From assembly GCF_900110255.1 (NCBI RefSeq), contig NZ_FODD01000015.1:1-64000 (forward strand): a DNA stretch of 64,000 nt, in the 5' to 3' direction. The notes beneath the pieces were generated by a model. The model saw only the letters and a program-made list of their open reading frames with translations. It did not search any database and was not told the origin of the DNA. Positions 15,833 to 26,541 of the stretch are shown here, in pieces (positions within the stretch are counted from its first letter, which is position 1; each line of letters starts with the position of its first letter). The stretch is from Actinacidiphila rubida. Its GTDB lineage: Bacteria > Actinomycetota > Actinomycetes > Streptomycetales > Streptomycetaceae. A program made the translations under genes and the position numbers.

Positions 15833-15839
15833 GCCGTCC

Positions 15840-16484
15840 TCACTCCAGACCGAACCGGCGGGCGGACTCCTCCTCCTGGGCGAGTCGCCGCAGACTCAGC
15901 AGGACCGGTTCGAAGAGCACCGCGCCGGCGACCGCGGCCTCGACCTTCTCGCCCGGTGTCGGCCACTCCTCCAGCCGGTCCAGATCGAGCACGGCGAGGC
16001 GGCCGAGCTCCTGCGCGTAGGGCAGCAGGGTGTCCGCGTCCACCGGATAGCCCAGGTGCTTCAGCCGGACCATGGTGGCCGTCAGGACCCGGTGGTTGGG
16101 GGAGAGGGTGCCCAGCTCGCGGGCGGTGCTCCAGCCGAGGCGCTCCAGCAGCCGGTCCACCTCGGCGCGGACCACGGCCGTCTCCGGGTCGCTCTCGTCG
16201 GGCTCGGGCTCGTGCGGCATCTCCCACAGGGCGGCGCCCAGCCGGATGGTCTGGCCGAGCGACTCGTCGTCGACGTGGGCGAGCACCTGGCGGGCGGTGG
16301 CGACCGGGACCCGGCCGATCTGGATCAGGGCCCTGATCAGCCGCAGGCGGCGCAGGTGCGCGTCGTCGTAGTCGGCCTGCGTGGCGCTCACGCGGTGTCC
16401 CGGCGCGAGCAGGCCCTCGCGCAGGTAGTACTTGATCGTGGCCGTGGAGACCCCGCTGCGCTCGCTCAGTTCTGCCAGCCGCAT
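15840..16484 (-). CDS. MerR-family transcriptional regulator
   Basis: A 214-residue protein with an N-terminal winged helix of the MerR type (MRLAELSERSGVSTATIKYY, then LREGLLAPGHR and YDDAHLRRLRLIRAL). The dimerisation helix and C-terminal effector region are about 100 residues longer than in minimal MerR proteins and contain no cysteine cluster, so a metal ligand is unlikely. It is divergent from a DUF4188 gene across ~80 bp that contain three CTATCCAA-type half-sites (16516-16554). It probably controls that gene and itself. The inducer is unknown. Confidence 0.88.
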   Translation of the reverse strand: MRLAELSERSGVSTATIKYYLREGLLAPGHRVSATQADYDDAHLRRLRLIRALIQIGRVPVATARQVLAHVDDESLGQTIRLGAALWEMPHEPEPDESDPETAVVRAEVDRLLERLGWSTARELGTLSPNHRVLTATMVRLKHLGYPVDADTLLPYAQELGRLAVLDLDRLEEWPTPGEKVEAAVAGAVLFEPVLLSLRRLAQEEESARRFGLE

Positions 16485-16515
16485 ACCGCTTGCACCACCC
16501 TTTGGAGAGTGGCAC

Positions 16516-16554
16516 TATCCAAGCACGACGCAATGGATAGCGACGCTATCCAAG
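16516..16554. promoter_or_regulatory. Operator-like repeats between the MerR and DUF4188 genes
   Basis: Three copies of a half-site: CTATCCAA at 16516, its inverse GGATAG at 16535-16540, and CTATCCAA again at 16546. The last two form CAATGGATAG-N5-CTATCCAAG, an inverted pair. The location between divergent genes fits a MerR-type operator. Confidence 0.55.
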
Positions 16555-16566
16555 ATGGGGGGAACC

Positions 16567-17148
16567 GTGAGGGGTACCAAGCCCGCGCGCGAGCGCACGA
16601 CCGCCGGCGCCGAAGGTGACGTGGTGGTCTTCCTGATCGGGATGCGGGTCAACCGCCTGACGGCACCGCACCGGTGGCTGCCGGTCTTCACCGCGATGCC
16701 GCGGATGCTGCGCGAACTGTCCCGTGACAAGGGCTCGGGACTGCTGGCCCACGTGCTGCTCACCGGCTCGCCGCGCACCTACTACGTCGTGCAGTACTGG
16801 GAGTCCGAGGAGAAGCTCTACGCCTACGCGTCCGACAGCGGCAAGCTGCACCGCCCGGCCTGGGCGGCGTTCAACCGGCATGCGAGGAAGGGCGGTTCGG
16901 CTGTCGGGATCTGGCACGAGACCTATGTCGTGCCCGCCGGGTCCTACGAGTCGATCTACTTCGGCATGCCGCCGTTCGGACTCGCCGAGGCGCACGGCGC
17001 GGTGCCGCTCGGGGCGCACGGGGACACCGGGCGCGAGCGGTTCGCCCGCGGAGTGCCGCGGCCGGCGCGCGACGCGGCGGAAGGGGCCCCGGCGGCGGGG
17101 GAGAAGGAGCAGGCTCCTGCGGAAGGGCCGTCGCGGAGCGCGGAGTAG
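16567..17148 (+). CDS. DUF4188 family protein (putative monooxygenase-like)
   Basis: A 193-residue protein from GTG 16567 (GGGGGGAA just upstream). An ATG at 16555 is in frame but lies in the operator. The core VVFLIGMRVNRLTAPHRWLPV, YYVVQYWESEEKLYAYA and the H-x-x-W-x-x-FNRHAR stretch match DUF4188, which has a dimeric ferredoxin-like fold related to small heme or antibiotic monooxygenases. The last ~40 residues are disordered and rich in E, A and G. It is divergent from a MerR regulator that probably induces it. Catalytic activity is not established for this family. Confidence 0.8.
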   Translation: MRGTKPARERTTAGAEGDVVVFLIGMRVNRLTAPHRWLPVFTAMPRMLRELSRDKGSGLLAHVLLTGSPRTYYVVQYWESEEKLYAYASDSGKLHRPAWAAFNRHARKGGSAVGIWHETYVVPAGSYESIYFGMPPFGLAEAHGAVPLGAHGDTGRERFARGVPRPARDAAEGAPAAGEKEQAPAEGPSRSAE

Positions 17149-17184
17149 CGCCGCACGCGGGCGGCGCCCGCCCGACCGGACAGG

Positions 17185-17212
17185 GGCCGGCCCGGAGCGC
17201 ACCGGGCCGGCC
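17185..17212. terminator. Bidirectional terminator between DUF4188 and ndgR
   Basis: GGCCGGCCCGG - AGCGCA - CCGGGCCGGCC: a perfect 11-bp stem with a 6-nt loop between convergent genes, 7 bp past the ndgR stop. Confidence 0.75.
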
Positions 17213-17218
17213 GCGGCC

Positions 17219-17935
17219 TCAGCCGTTGCGGCGCAGCGCCTCGCTCAGCCGGCCGGCCGCGTCGATCACGGCCTGCGCGTGCATCCGGCCCGGGTGCCGG
17301 GTCAGCCGCTCGATCGGTCCGGATACCGAGACGGCCGCCACCACGCGGTTGGACGGGCCGCGGACCGGCGCCGACACCGAGGCCACGCCCGGCTCGCGCT
17401 CGCCGATCGACTGGGACCAGCCGCGGCGCCGCACGCCGGACAGCGCGGTCGCGGTGAACCGCGCCCCCTGCAGCCCGCGGTGCAGCCGCTCCGGCTCCTC
17501 CCAGGCCATCAGCACCTGGGCGGCCGAGCCGGCCTTCATCGGCAGCGTGGACCCCACCGGCACGGTGTCCCGCAGTCCGGACAGCCGCTCCGCGGCGGCC
17601 ACGCAGATGCGCATGTCGCCCTGGCGCCGGTAGAGCTGCGCGCTCTCCCCGGTGATGTCCCGCAGGTGGGTCAGCACCGGTCCCGCGGTGGCCAGCAGCC
17701 GGTCCTCGCCGGCCGCCGCGGCCAGCTCCGCCAGGCGCGGGCCCAGGATGAAGCGCCCCTGCATGTCGCGGGCGACCATGCGATGGTGTTCGAGGGCCAC
17801 CGCCAGGCGGTGTGCAGTGGGGCGGGCGAGACCCGTGGCGCCCACGAGCCCGGCCAGGGTGGCCGGGCCGGACTCCAGCGCGCTGAGCACCAGAGCCGCC
17901 TTGTCGAGAACGCCGACGCCGCTAGTGTTGTCCAT
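17219..17935 (-). CDS. ndgR: IclR-family regulator NdgR
   Basis: A 238-residue IclR protein. The N-terminal HTH region is [43 protein letters not shown] (residues ~7-49, quoted here in two overlapping motifs: [12 protein letters not shown] and [15 protein letters not shown]). The effector domain includes [18 protein letters not shown] and [19 protein letters not shown]. NdgR is the Streptomyces regulator of amino-acid metabolism that acts on leuCD, beside which it lies divergently here. A promoter can be read upstream (TTGCGT - 17 bp - GAGTAT, then 6 nt to the ATG), so its mRNA is probably leaderless. The -10 forms one arm of a palindrome, which suggests autoregulation. Confidence 0.92.
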   Translation of the reverse strand: MDNTSGVGVLDKAALVLSALESGPATLAGLVGATGLARPTAHRLAVALEHHRMVARDMQGRFILGPRLAELAAAAGEDRLLATAGPVLTHLRDITGESAQLYRRQGDMRICVAAAERLSGLRDTVPVGSTLPMKAGSAAQVLMAWEEPERLHRGLQGARFTATALSGVRRRGWSQSIGEREPGVASVSAPVRGPSNRVVAAVSVSGPIERLTRHPGRMHAQAVIDAAGRLSEALRRNG

Positions 17936-17941
17936 GCAACG

Positions 17942-17970
17942 ATACTCGCGTCTCAGAGTATGAAACGCAA
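17942..17970 (-). promoter_or_regulatory. ndgR promoter and ndgR/leuC palindrome
   Basis: ATACTC - 8 bp - GAGTAT (17942-17961) is a perfect inverted repeat. The left arm read on the minus strand is the ndgR -10 (GAGTAT), with TTGCGT 17 bp upstream at 17965-17970. The right arm gives the same hexamer on the plus strand, about 110 nt before leuC. It is a good candidate for the NdgR operator. Confidence 0.55.
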
Positions 17971-18072
17971 GTTCAATTTTCCCGAGAACGCGTCAGGCTG
18001 GGTCTTCAGCGCAGCACCATGCGCCGCACACACACCGAGCAGCCCGCGAGGGCGCGGGCCGGAGGGACAGCG

Positions 18073-19497
<1,425 letters not shown>

Positions 19498-19502
19498 GCA
19501 CC

Positions 19503-20096
19503 ATGGAAGCCTTCACCACGCACACCGGCCGGGCCGTCCCGCTGCGCCGCGGCAACGTCGACACCGACCAGATCATCCCCGCGCACTGGCTGAAGAAGGT
19601 CACCCGCAACGGGTTCGAGGACGGGCTGTTCGAGGCCTGGCGCAAGGACCCGTCGTTCGTCCTCAACGCCCCGGAGTACAAGGGCGCCACGGTCCTGGTC
19701 GCCGGGCCCGACTTCGGCACCGGCTCGTCCCGCGAGCACGCCGTGTGGGCGCTGCAGAACTACGGCTTCAAGGCCGTGATCTCGTCCCGGTACGCCGACA
19801 TCTTCCGCGGCAACTCGCTGAAGAACGGGCTCCTGACGGTGGTCCTGCCGCAGGAGACCGTCGAGGCGCTGTGGAAGCTCGTCGAGGCCGATCCCACGAC
19901 CGAGGTCACCGTCGACCTGGTGGCCCGCGAGGTCCGCGCCGAAGGCGTCACGGCGCCCTTCGAACTCGACGACAACGCCCGCTGGCGGCTGCTGGAAGGG
20001 CTGGACGACATCAGCCTGACCCTCGGCAACGAGGCGGACATCGCCGCCTACGAGGCCCGCCGGCCGTCCTACAAGCCCAGCACCGTGCAGGTCTGA
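19503..20096 (+). CDS. leuD: 3-isopropylmalate dehydratase small subunit
   Basis: A 197-residue swivel-domain subunit starting [26 protein letters not shown]. It includes [14 protein letters not shown] and [17 protein letters not shown], which are characteristic of LeuD. It completes the isopropylmalate isomerase active site with LeuC. The ATG lies 5 bp after the leuC stop, with GGAGG inside the end of leuC, so the genes form a coupled operon. A strong hairpin (20117-20174) ends the unit. Confidence 0.97.
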   Translation: MEAFTTHTGRAVPLRRGNVDTDQIIPAHWLKKVTRNGFEDGLFEAWRKDPSFVLNAPEYKGATVLVAGPDFGTGSSREHAVWALQNYGFKAVISSRYADIFRGNSLKNGLLTVVLPQETVEALWKLVEADPTTEVTVDLVAREVRAEGVTAPFELDDNARWRLLEGLDDISLTLGNEADIAAYEARRPSYKPSTVQV

Positions 20097-20116
20097 CCGC
20101 CCTCCGCGGTCACTCT

Positions 20117-20174
20117 CCGAAGCGCCCCTCGCCGTCCGTGCCTCCGTGCACGGTCCCGGCGGGGGGCGCTTCGG
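20117..20174 (+). terminator. Terminator after leuCD
   Basis: A 12-bp outer stem CCGAAGCGCCCC / GGGGCGCTTCGG encloses a smaller inner hairpin (CCGTGC / GCACGG). It starts 20 bp after the leuD stop. Confidence 0.75.
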
Positions 20175-20288
20175 CGTTCCGCGGACGCCCCAACCAGAGG
20201 ACCGGCCAACCGGCAACCAGAGGAGCAAGGGAGCACCCGGTTGGCCCTGTCGCTCCCGACAACTCGCCGCGGATGGCACAATCGACGC

Positions 20289-20513
20289 ATGGGACGTGAC
20301 GGCCAACTCCACCTCTACGGGGTGGTGGCCGCGCGTCTGAAGCAGGCGCACACACGCGTTGCGAATCCCGAAGTCCCTGATGAGACCAGGCGGGAGTTGA
20401 GTCGGCGGTTGCTCGCGGTGACCGCCGTGGCGAAGCACGATCTCGCCGACGCGGCACGGCGTCTGGACGCGTTGACGGCTGAGTTGGACGAGCTCGGAAT
20501 CCCTGATCGCTGA
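20289..20513 (+). CDS. Small conserved-looking helical protein, function unknown
   Basis: A 74-residue protein, MGRDGQLHLYGVVAARLKQ onward, charged and mostly helical, ending in a heptad-like stretch (ADAARRLDALTAELDELGI). It has no membrane segment or cysteine. The ATG is preceded by CACAAT then exactly 6 nt, and there is no ribosome-binding site, so the transcript is probably leaderless; the in-frame upstream ATG at 20241 lacks support. Codon use is normal for the genome although less G/C-biased than its neighbours. It lies between leuD and hupS on the same strand, but hupS has its own promoter. I do not recognise the family. Confidence 0.65.
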   Translation: MGRDGQLHLYGVVAARLKQAHTRVANPEVPDETRRELSRRLLAVTAVAKHDLADAARRLDALTAELDELGIPDR

Positions 20514-20567
20514 TCGTCGAGAGCCCCGAGTTCGTTGCGGCACAAGGGTGATTCGCCCGTTTCGTAT

Positions 20568-20596
20568 TTGATTTGCGGTATATATCCGCCTAGCGT
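20568..20596 (+). promoter_or_regulatory. hupS promoter
   Basis: TTGATT - 17 bp - TAGCGT in an unusually A/T-rich stretch. The start site would be near 20603, giving a ~44-nt leader with AAGGGGAAG before the hupS GTG. Confidence 0.6.
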
Positions 20597-20646
20597 GCGA
20601 AATCAGCCCGCACTCATTCGCCGGGCAAGTTTCCGAAGGGGAAGAC

Positions 20647-21246
20647 GTGAACAAGGCGCAGCTCGTAGAAGCGATTGCGGACAAGGTCGGCGGCCGCCAG
20701 GCCGCCGGCGACGCGGTTGACGCGGTTCTCGACGCGATCGTCCGCGCGGTGGTCGGCGGCGACCGGGTCTCGGTCACCGGGTTCGGCTCGTTCGAGAAGG
20801 TCGATCGTCCCGCCCGCTACGCCCGCAACCCCCAGACCGGGGAGCGGGTCAGGGTCAAGAAGACCTCCGTGCCGCGGTTCCGCGCGGGCCAGGGCTTCAA
20901 GGACCTGGTCAGCGGCGCGAAGAAGCTTCCGCGCGGCGGCGAGGTCTCCGTCAAGAAGGCCCCCAAGGGCAGCCTGAGCGGCGGCCCCTCGACCACCGCC
21001 CGGACCACCACCAAGAAGGCCGCGGCGAAGAAGGCCACCGCCAAGACCGCCGCCGCGAAGAAGACCACCGCCAAGAAGACCACGGCGAAGAAGACCACCG
21101 CCGCGAAGAAGACCACGGCGAAGAAGACCACGGCGAAGAAGGCGACGGCGAAGAAGGCCGCCGCCAAGAAGGCCCCGGCCAAGAAGGCCACCGCCAAGAA
21201 GGCCCCGGCCAAGCGCGCCACCCGCAAGCGCGCCGCCGCCAGGTGA
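20647..21246 (+). CDS. hupS: HU-family nucleoid protein with lysine-rich tail (HupS)
   Basis: A 199-residue protein. Residues 1-~92 form a normal HU domain ([42 protein letters not shown] and a DNA-binding arm around [12 protein letters not shown]). The rest is a tail of about 100 residues made of repeated K-K-x-x-A-K / TAKKTTAKK units, like the histone H1-type tails of HupS/DdbA in Streptomyces. It compacts the nucleoid, notably in spores. GTG 20647 has a good ribosome-binding site, and the promoter is at 20568-20596. The tail is coded by a near-repetitive AAG-rich stretch (21010-21240), so its length may vary between strains. Confidence 0.95.
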   Translation: MNKAQLVEAIADKVGGRQAAGDAVDAVLDAIVRAVVGGDRVSVTGFGSFEKVDRPARYARNPQTGERVRVKKTSVPRFRAGQGFKDLVSGAKKLPRGGEVSVKKAPKGSLSGGPSTTARTTTKKAAAKKATAKTAAAKKTTAKKTTAKKTTAAKKTTAKKTTAKKATAKKAAAKKAPAKKATAKKAPAKRATRKRAAAR

Positions 21247-21278
21247 TAGCCGGACACCGAACCACCGGCACCCCGTGC

Positions 21279-21314
21279 ACGGGCCGGGCCCCCAGATCTG
21301 GGAGCCCGGCCCGT
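21279..21314 (+). terminator. Terminator after hupS
   Basis: An 11-bp outer stem ACGGGCCGGGC / GCCCGGCCCGT encloses an inner palindrome CCCAGATCTGGG. It starts 33 bp past the hupS stop. Confidence 0.75.
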
Positions 21315-21418
21315 TGTTCTGCCGCCGCACCTCGCGCCGCCGCGCGGTCCGCCGCCGCTCCTCCCGCCGTCCTGCCGCCCGGGGAGGGCGCGTCCCGGAC
21401 AGGCCCTAGGCTTGGGGC

Positions 21419-21649
21419 ATGCAGGCGACCGCGTACACCTTCGATCCCGCGACCAGGGCCGGCAGCGTGCTGCTGGACGACGGGACGCCGCTGCCGTTCG
21501 ACGCCGAGGCGTTCGACGCGGGCGGGTTGCTGCTGCTGCGCGTCGGACAGCGGGTGCGCATCCGCACCGAAGGCGCCGGCGAGACCCGCCGGGTCGTCTT
21601 CGTGACGTTGCAGACCTACCCCGACACCTACTCGGGCCCCGGCGCCTGA
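21419..21649 (+). CDS. Small beta-rich protein resembling a cold-shock-like domain
   Basis: A 76-residue protein (MQATAYTFDPATRAGSVLLD...) predicted to be all-beta. The pattern G-S-V-L-L-D-D-G-T-x-L-P-F, a central L-L-L-L-R-V-G-Q-R-V and terminal strands resembles a degenerate cold-shock/OB barrel, but the aromatic RNP motifs are missing, so nucleic-acid binding is uncertain. ATG 21419 follows TAGGCT by 6 nt without a ribosome-binding site: a probable leaderless start. Its 3' end overlaps the convergent cofC gene by 22 bp. Confidence 0.6.
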   Translation: MQATAYTFDPATRAGSVLLDDGTPLPFDAEAFDAGGLLLLRVGQRVRIRTEGAGETRRVVFVTLQTYPDTYSGPGA

Positions 21650-22356
21650 CCGGCCGCCGCGTACGCGGCGCAGGTCGCCGCCGTCCGCGGCCCGACGCCC
21701 AGCGCGAGCGCCGCCCGCAGGTCGTCAGGGGTGTCCACGTCCCGCCGCACCGACGGCACGCCGGACAGCGTGATCTCACAGGCCCCCGACGCCAGATGAC
21801 GGGCCCGCGAGGCACCGCCGAAACCCGGCGCCAGCTCGGTGCCCGGCCCGGCCGCCAGCAACGTCGTGCCGACACCCGCGGCGTCGGCCAGGAACGCCCG
21901 CTCCGGCGCCTCCGCGGCCGCCGCCAGCACCAGGGACAGCTCGGCGGGCCGCAACGCCGGCAGATCGCCGTTCAGCGCCGCGACGCCCGCCGCACCGCGC
22001 TCCCGCACCCGCTGCGCCCCGTACCGCAGCGCCGCGTTCAGACCGGCCGCCGGGACGTCCGCGACCACGAACGCCCCGAGCTCCGCGAGCCGCGCGCCGG
22101 CCGTCGTGTCGTCGGTGACCACCGTGACGTCCGCCACCAGCGGGCAGGCCAGCGCCGCCGCCACCGTGTCCAGGGCGAACGCCAGGGCCAGCGCGGGCCG
22201 GGCCGCGCCCGCCGCGTCGGCGAGCCTGCTCTTGGCCAGGGCCAGCGGCTTCAACGGCACCACCAGCGACCAGCCGCCGCCCCGCGCCGCCGCCGCGTCC
22301 ACCCGCTGATCACGTGGTTCACGCTGTTCCGCTCGAATCCGCTGCACGCCCTGCAC
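21628..22356 (-). CDS. cofC: 2-phospho-L-lactate guanylyltransferase (coenzyme F420 biosynthesis)
   Basis: About 242 residues with a nucleotidyltransferase fold. The N-terminal [20 protein letters not shown] is the CofC signature, followed by [30 protein letters not shown] and [16 protein letters not shown]. The enzyme activates 2-phospholactate (or phosphoenolpyruvate) with GTP for F420 assembly. The start is uncertain because the frame is open far upstream. GTG 22356 is chosen since GACAAT lies exactly 6 nt before it (leaderless pattern); GTG 22347 and GTG 22302 are alternatives. Other F420 genes are not in the window. It converges with and overlaps the small gene ending at 21649. Confidence 0.85.
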   Translation of the reverse strand: MQGVQRIRAEQREPRDQRVDAAAARGGGWSLVVPLKPLALAKSRLADAAGAARPALALAFALDTVAAALACPLVADVTVVTDDTTAGARLAELGAFVVADVPAAGLNAALRYGAQRVRERGAAGVAALNGDLPALRPAELSLVLAAAAEAPERAFLADAAGVGTTLLAAGPGTELAPGFGGASRARHLASGACEITLSGVPSVRRDVDTPDDLRAALALGVGPRTAATCAAYAAAGQAPGPE

Positions 22357-22506
22357 GCGACTATTGTCACCGTGCTGTGCCCGAACGGTGCCAGAGGTGC
22401 CCCCCACCCCGCCGACTCCTGGCGTTAGTCTCTGGTAGCCGCGATGCTGAGCGGCAGACCGGGCGCCGCACGCAGGGAGCGCCGGCGCAGACGAAGAGGA
22501 GTCCGG

Positions 22507-23400
22507 GTGTCCCGCCGCAGAATCGGTTTCTGGTACCGCCTGGCGGCCATGGTCGCGAAGCCGCCGCTCATCGTCCTGTTCAAGCGGGACTGGCGGGGAA
22601 TCGAGAACATTCCGGCCGAGGGCGGATTCCTCACCGCGGTGAACCACAACTCGTACCTCGACCCGCTGGTGTACGCGCATTTCCAGTACAACACCGGCCG
22701 GGTCCCGCGCTTCCTCGCCAAGGCGTCGCTGTTCAGCCCGGCCGTCGTCGGCGCCTTCATGCGCGGCACCGGGCAGATCCCGGTGTTCCGCGCCACCGCG
22801 GACGCCGCCGCCGCGTACCGCGCGGCCGTCGAGGCGGTCAACAAGGGCGAGTGCGTGGCCTTCTACCCGGAGGGCACCCTCACCCGCGACCCCGAACTGT
22901 GGCCGATGGTCTCCAAGACCGGCATCGCGCGCGTGGCCCTGCTCACCAAGGCGCCCGTCATCCCGATCGCGCAGTGGGGCGCCAACGACGTGCTGCCGCC
23001 GTACGCGAAGAAGCCGGACCTGCTGCCGCGCAAGACCCACCGGGTGCTGGCCGGACCGGCGGTCGACCTCAGCGCGTACTACGGCAAGGAGCCGACCTCC
23101 GAGGTGCTGCGCGAGGTCACCGAGAAGATCATGGAAGCCGTCAAGGACCTGCTCGCCGAACTGCGCGGCGAACCCGCCCCGGCCGGTTTGTACGACACGC
23201 GCCTGGGCAGGCACGCCACGGCGTCGGAAACCGGAGCGGGCAGGCGGCCCGCCGCCGGCGCCAAGAGCGACGCGGACCCGGTCGCCGAAACCGGCGTGGA
23301 GACGGGCGCGGAGAGCGGCGCCGGTGCCGAGACCGGCGCGGACCTGCCCGGTCAGGCCGGCACCGAGACCCCGGCGGGCGAGACGCGGGAGGGCGCATGA
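22507..23400 (+). CDS. plsC: 1-acyl-sn-glycerol-3-phosphate acyltransferase
   Basis: A 297-residue PlsC-family protein from GTG 22507, with AGGAG 6 nt upstream. Motif I is [11 protein letters not shown] (NHx4D), motif II is around GQIPVFR, motif III is [10 protein letters not shown] and motif IV is [11 protein letters not shown]. It transfers an acyl chain to lysophosphatidate at the membrane during phospholipid synthesis. The last ~70 residues are a non-catalytic extension with ETG-type repeats ([16 protein letters not shown]). The stop overlaps the gpsA ATG as ATGA, so the two glycerolipid genes are translationally coupled, which fits since GpsA supplies glycerol-3-phosphate. Confidence 0.93.
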   Translation: MSRRRIGFWYRLAAMVAKPPLIVLFKRDWRGIENIPAEGGFLTAVNHNSYLDPLVYAHFQYNTGRVPRFLAKASLFSPAVVGAFMRGTGQIPVFRATADAAAAYRAAVEAVNKGECVAFYPEGTLTRDPELWPMVSKTGIARVALLTKAPVIPIAQWGANDVLPPYAKKPDLLPRKTHRVLAGPAVDLSAYYGKEPTSEVLREVTEKIMEAVKDLLAELRGEPAPAGLYDTRLGRHATASETGAGRRPAAGAKSDADPVAETGVETGAESGAGAETGADLPGQAGTETPAGETREGA

Positions 23401-24398
23401 CGGCACGCTGCGCGGTCTACGGCACCGGCTCCTGGGGCACCGCCTTCGCGATGGTGCTCGCCGACGCCGGGTGCGAGGTGGCGCTGTGGGGCCGGCGCCA
23501 GGAGGTCGTCGACGCCGTCAACACCACGCGCACCAACCCCGACTACTTCCCCGGCCTCGAACTGCCCCCGGCCGTCACGGCGACGACCGACCCCGCGCAG
23601 GCCGCGGCCGGCGCGGAGTTCGTGATCCTCGCCGTCCCCTCGCAGTCGCTGCGCGCCAACCTCGCCGACTGGGCGCCGCTGCTGCGCTCCGACGCGGTGC
23701 TCGTCAGCCTCATGAAGGGCGTCGAACTCGGCACGGCCAAGCGCATGAGCGAGGTCATCGAGGACGTCACCAAGGCGGGCCCGGATCGCATCGCGGTGCT
23801 GTCCGGCCCCAACCTCGCCCCGGAGATCGCCGGCCGCCAGCCGGCCGCCGCCGTCGTCGCCTGCCAGGACGAGGACGTCGCCCGCCGCCTCCAGGCCGCC
23901 TGCCACACCGCCTACTTCCGCCCCTACACCAACACCGACGTGGTCGGGACGGAACTCGGCGGCGCGGTGAAGAACGTCATCGCGCTCGCCGTCGGCATCG
24001 CCGGCGGCATGGGACTCGGCGACAACACCAAGGCGTCGCTGATCACCCGCGGCCTGGCCGAGACCACCCGGCTCGGGATGGCGATGGGCGCCGACGCGCA
24101 CACCTTCGCGGGCCTGGCCGGCATGGGCGACCTGGTCGCCACCTGCTCCTCGCCGCTGTCCCGCAACAACACCTTCGGGCACAACCTCGGCCGCGGCATG
24201 AGCCTGGCCGAGACGATCGCCGTCACCAGCCAGACCGCCGAGGGCGTCAAGTCCTGCGAGTCGGTGGCCGATCTGGCGCGCAGGCACGGCGTCGACATGC
24301 CGATCACCGAGACCGTGGTCGACATCGTCCACAACGGGAAACCCCCCGTCGTGGCCGTCAAGGAGTTGATGTCACGTTCCGCGAAGGCGGAACGGTAA
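23397..24398 (+). CDS. gpsA: Glycerol-3-phosphate dehydrogenase [NAD(P)+]
   Basis: A 333-residue enzyme. The N-terminal Rossmann motif is [19 protein letters not shown]; others are [29 protein letters not shown], the catalytic-lysine segment [19 protein letters not shown] and [16 protein letters not shown]. It reduces dihydroxyacetone phosphate to sn-glycerol-3-phosphate, the backbone for phospholipids used by PlsC immediately upstream. The start overlaps the plsC stop (ATGA). ddl begins 12 bp after the stop, probably in the same operon. Confidence 0.97.
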   Translation: MTARCAVYGTGSWGTAFAMVLADAGCEVALWGRRQEVVDAVNTTRTNPDYFPGLELPPAVTATTDPAQAAAGAEFVILAVPSQSLRANLADWAPLLRSDAVLVSLMKGVELGTAKRMSEVIEDVTKAGPDRIAVLSGPNLAPEIAGRQPAAAVVACQDEDVARRLQAACHTAYFRPYTNTDVVGTELGGAVKNVIALAVGIAGGMGLGDNTKASLITRGLAETTRLGMAMGADAHTFAGLAGMGDLVATCSSPLSRNNTFGHNLGRGMSLAETIAVTSQTAEGVKSCESVADLARRHGVDMPITETVVDIVHNGKPPVVAVKELMSRSAKAER

Positions 24399-24410
24399 GG
24401 TCACCGTGAC

Positions 24411-25631
<1,221 letters not shown>

Positions 25632-25643
25632 CCCCCGGCGGGC

Positions 25644-26123
25644 TCAGACCCCTTCGGGAATGGTCCGCTTGACGGCGCCGGCGAGATCGGTCAGCGGACC
25701 GAGATCGCCGGCGTACCGCTTCGGCAGCGTCACCTCGACGTACGCCTTGCGCAGCGTCGTGGTGAGCCGGAAGGTGCCGCCGTTCTGCGGCTCGATCAGC
25801 CAGCCGACGCCGTCCACCTCGACGGCGTCGGCACTCGCGTCGTTGTCGGCCGCCGGCCGCGGCACCCCGCAGCGCAGCACGATCGACGGATCGCCCCACC
25901 CGGCGGTCAGGTCGGAGTCCGGCTTGAGATCATGCCGGGGGAGCCCGTTGACCTTCTGCGGCAGCCGCGCGTGCAGCGCGGCGCAGTAGCCGGCCACCTG
26001 GGCGCCAGGAACCGGCACGGCGACCGTCTCGTCCGTATCGGAGGTGGCCGCGTATACCGCCGCCGCTGACAGGCACGCGACGGCGGACACGGCGATCAGC
26101 GCAGCCCGGCGACGAATCCTCAC
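25644..26123 (-). CDS. DUF3515 membrane-anchored/secreted protein
   Basis: A 159-residue protein beginning with a positively charged stretch and one hydrophobic segment (AALIAVSAVACLSAAAVYAA), a signal anchor or signal peptide; VACLSA could even be a lipobox-like site. The remainder has the DUF3515 pattern: GYCAALHARLPQKVNGL, AWGDPxxVLRCGVP-like (here GWGDPSIVLRCGVPRP) and VDGVGWLIEP. The function is unknown, and it is exposed outside the membrane. GTG 26123 follows TATGCT by 6 nt, a leaderless pattern. It converges with ddl and leaves only 12 bp. Confidence 0.85.
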   Translation of the reverse strand: MRIRRRAALIAVSAVACLSAAAVYAATSDTDETVAVPVPGAQVAGYCAALHARLPQKVNGLPRHDLKPDSDLTAGWGDPSIVLRCGVPRPAADNDASADAVEVDGVGWLIEPQNGGTFRLTTTLRKAYVEVTLPKRYAGDLGPLTDLAGAVKRTIPEGV

Positions 26124-26143
26124 CGGGCGAGCATAGTGGGGGA

Positions 26144-26377
26144 CTAGATATGCACGACCGGGCAGGTCAGGGTTCGGGTGATGCCGTCCACCTGCTGCAC
26201 TCTGGCCACCACCATGCGGCCGAGGTCGTCGACCGTGTCGGCCTGGGCGCGCACGATGACGTCATAGGGACCGGTGACGTCCTCGGCCTGAATGACTCCG
26301 TCGATCTTGGAGATCACCTCCGCTACTGCCGAGGCCTTGCCGACCTCGGTCTGGATCAGGATGTACGCCTGTACCAC
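26144..26377 (-). CDS. Stand-alone Lrp/AsnC ligand-binding (RAM) domain protein
   Basis: A 77-residue protein, VVQAYILIQTEVGKASAVAE onward, ending RTLTCPVVHI. GTG 26377 has GGAGG 5 nt upstream. It is the ligand-sensing RAM domain of Lrp/AsnC regulators without the DNA-binding HTH, a class found across actinobacteria. It presumably forms dimers or octamers that bind amino acids and may modulate full-length Lrp proteins; no target is known. It is divergent from thiL and 20 bp upstream of the DUF3515 gene on the same strand, so the two may be co-transcribed. Confidence 0.88.
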   Translation of the reverse strand: MVQAYILIQTEVGKASAVAEVISKIDGVIQAEDVTGPYDVIVRAQADTVDDLGRMVVARVQQVDGITRTLTCPVVHI

Positions 26378-26541
26378 GGAACCTCCAGGGCGGCTTCGAG
26401 GATCATGTGGGAAGGGGGACGCCACGGTATCGCGTTGCCGCGCGCAGCGGGGAGACCCGCGCGGTACCTGCCCCCTGGTATTGACGGGAAACACCGACGG
26501 CGAAAGCCGCGGCCGGAGCAGACACCGAAGGGGACGACGCT

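Noticed and set aside
20995-21246. AAG-rich repeated stretch considered as a CRISPR-like or minisatellite array
   Set aside because: It is the coding sequence of the HupS lysine-rich tail, in frame throughout, with no spacers.
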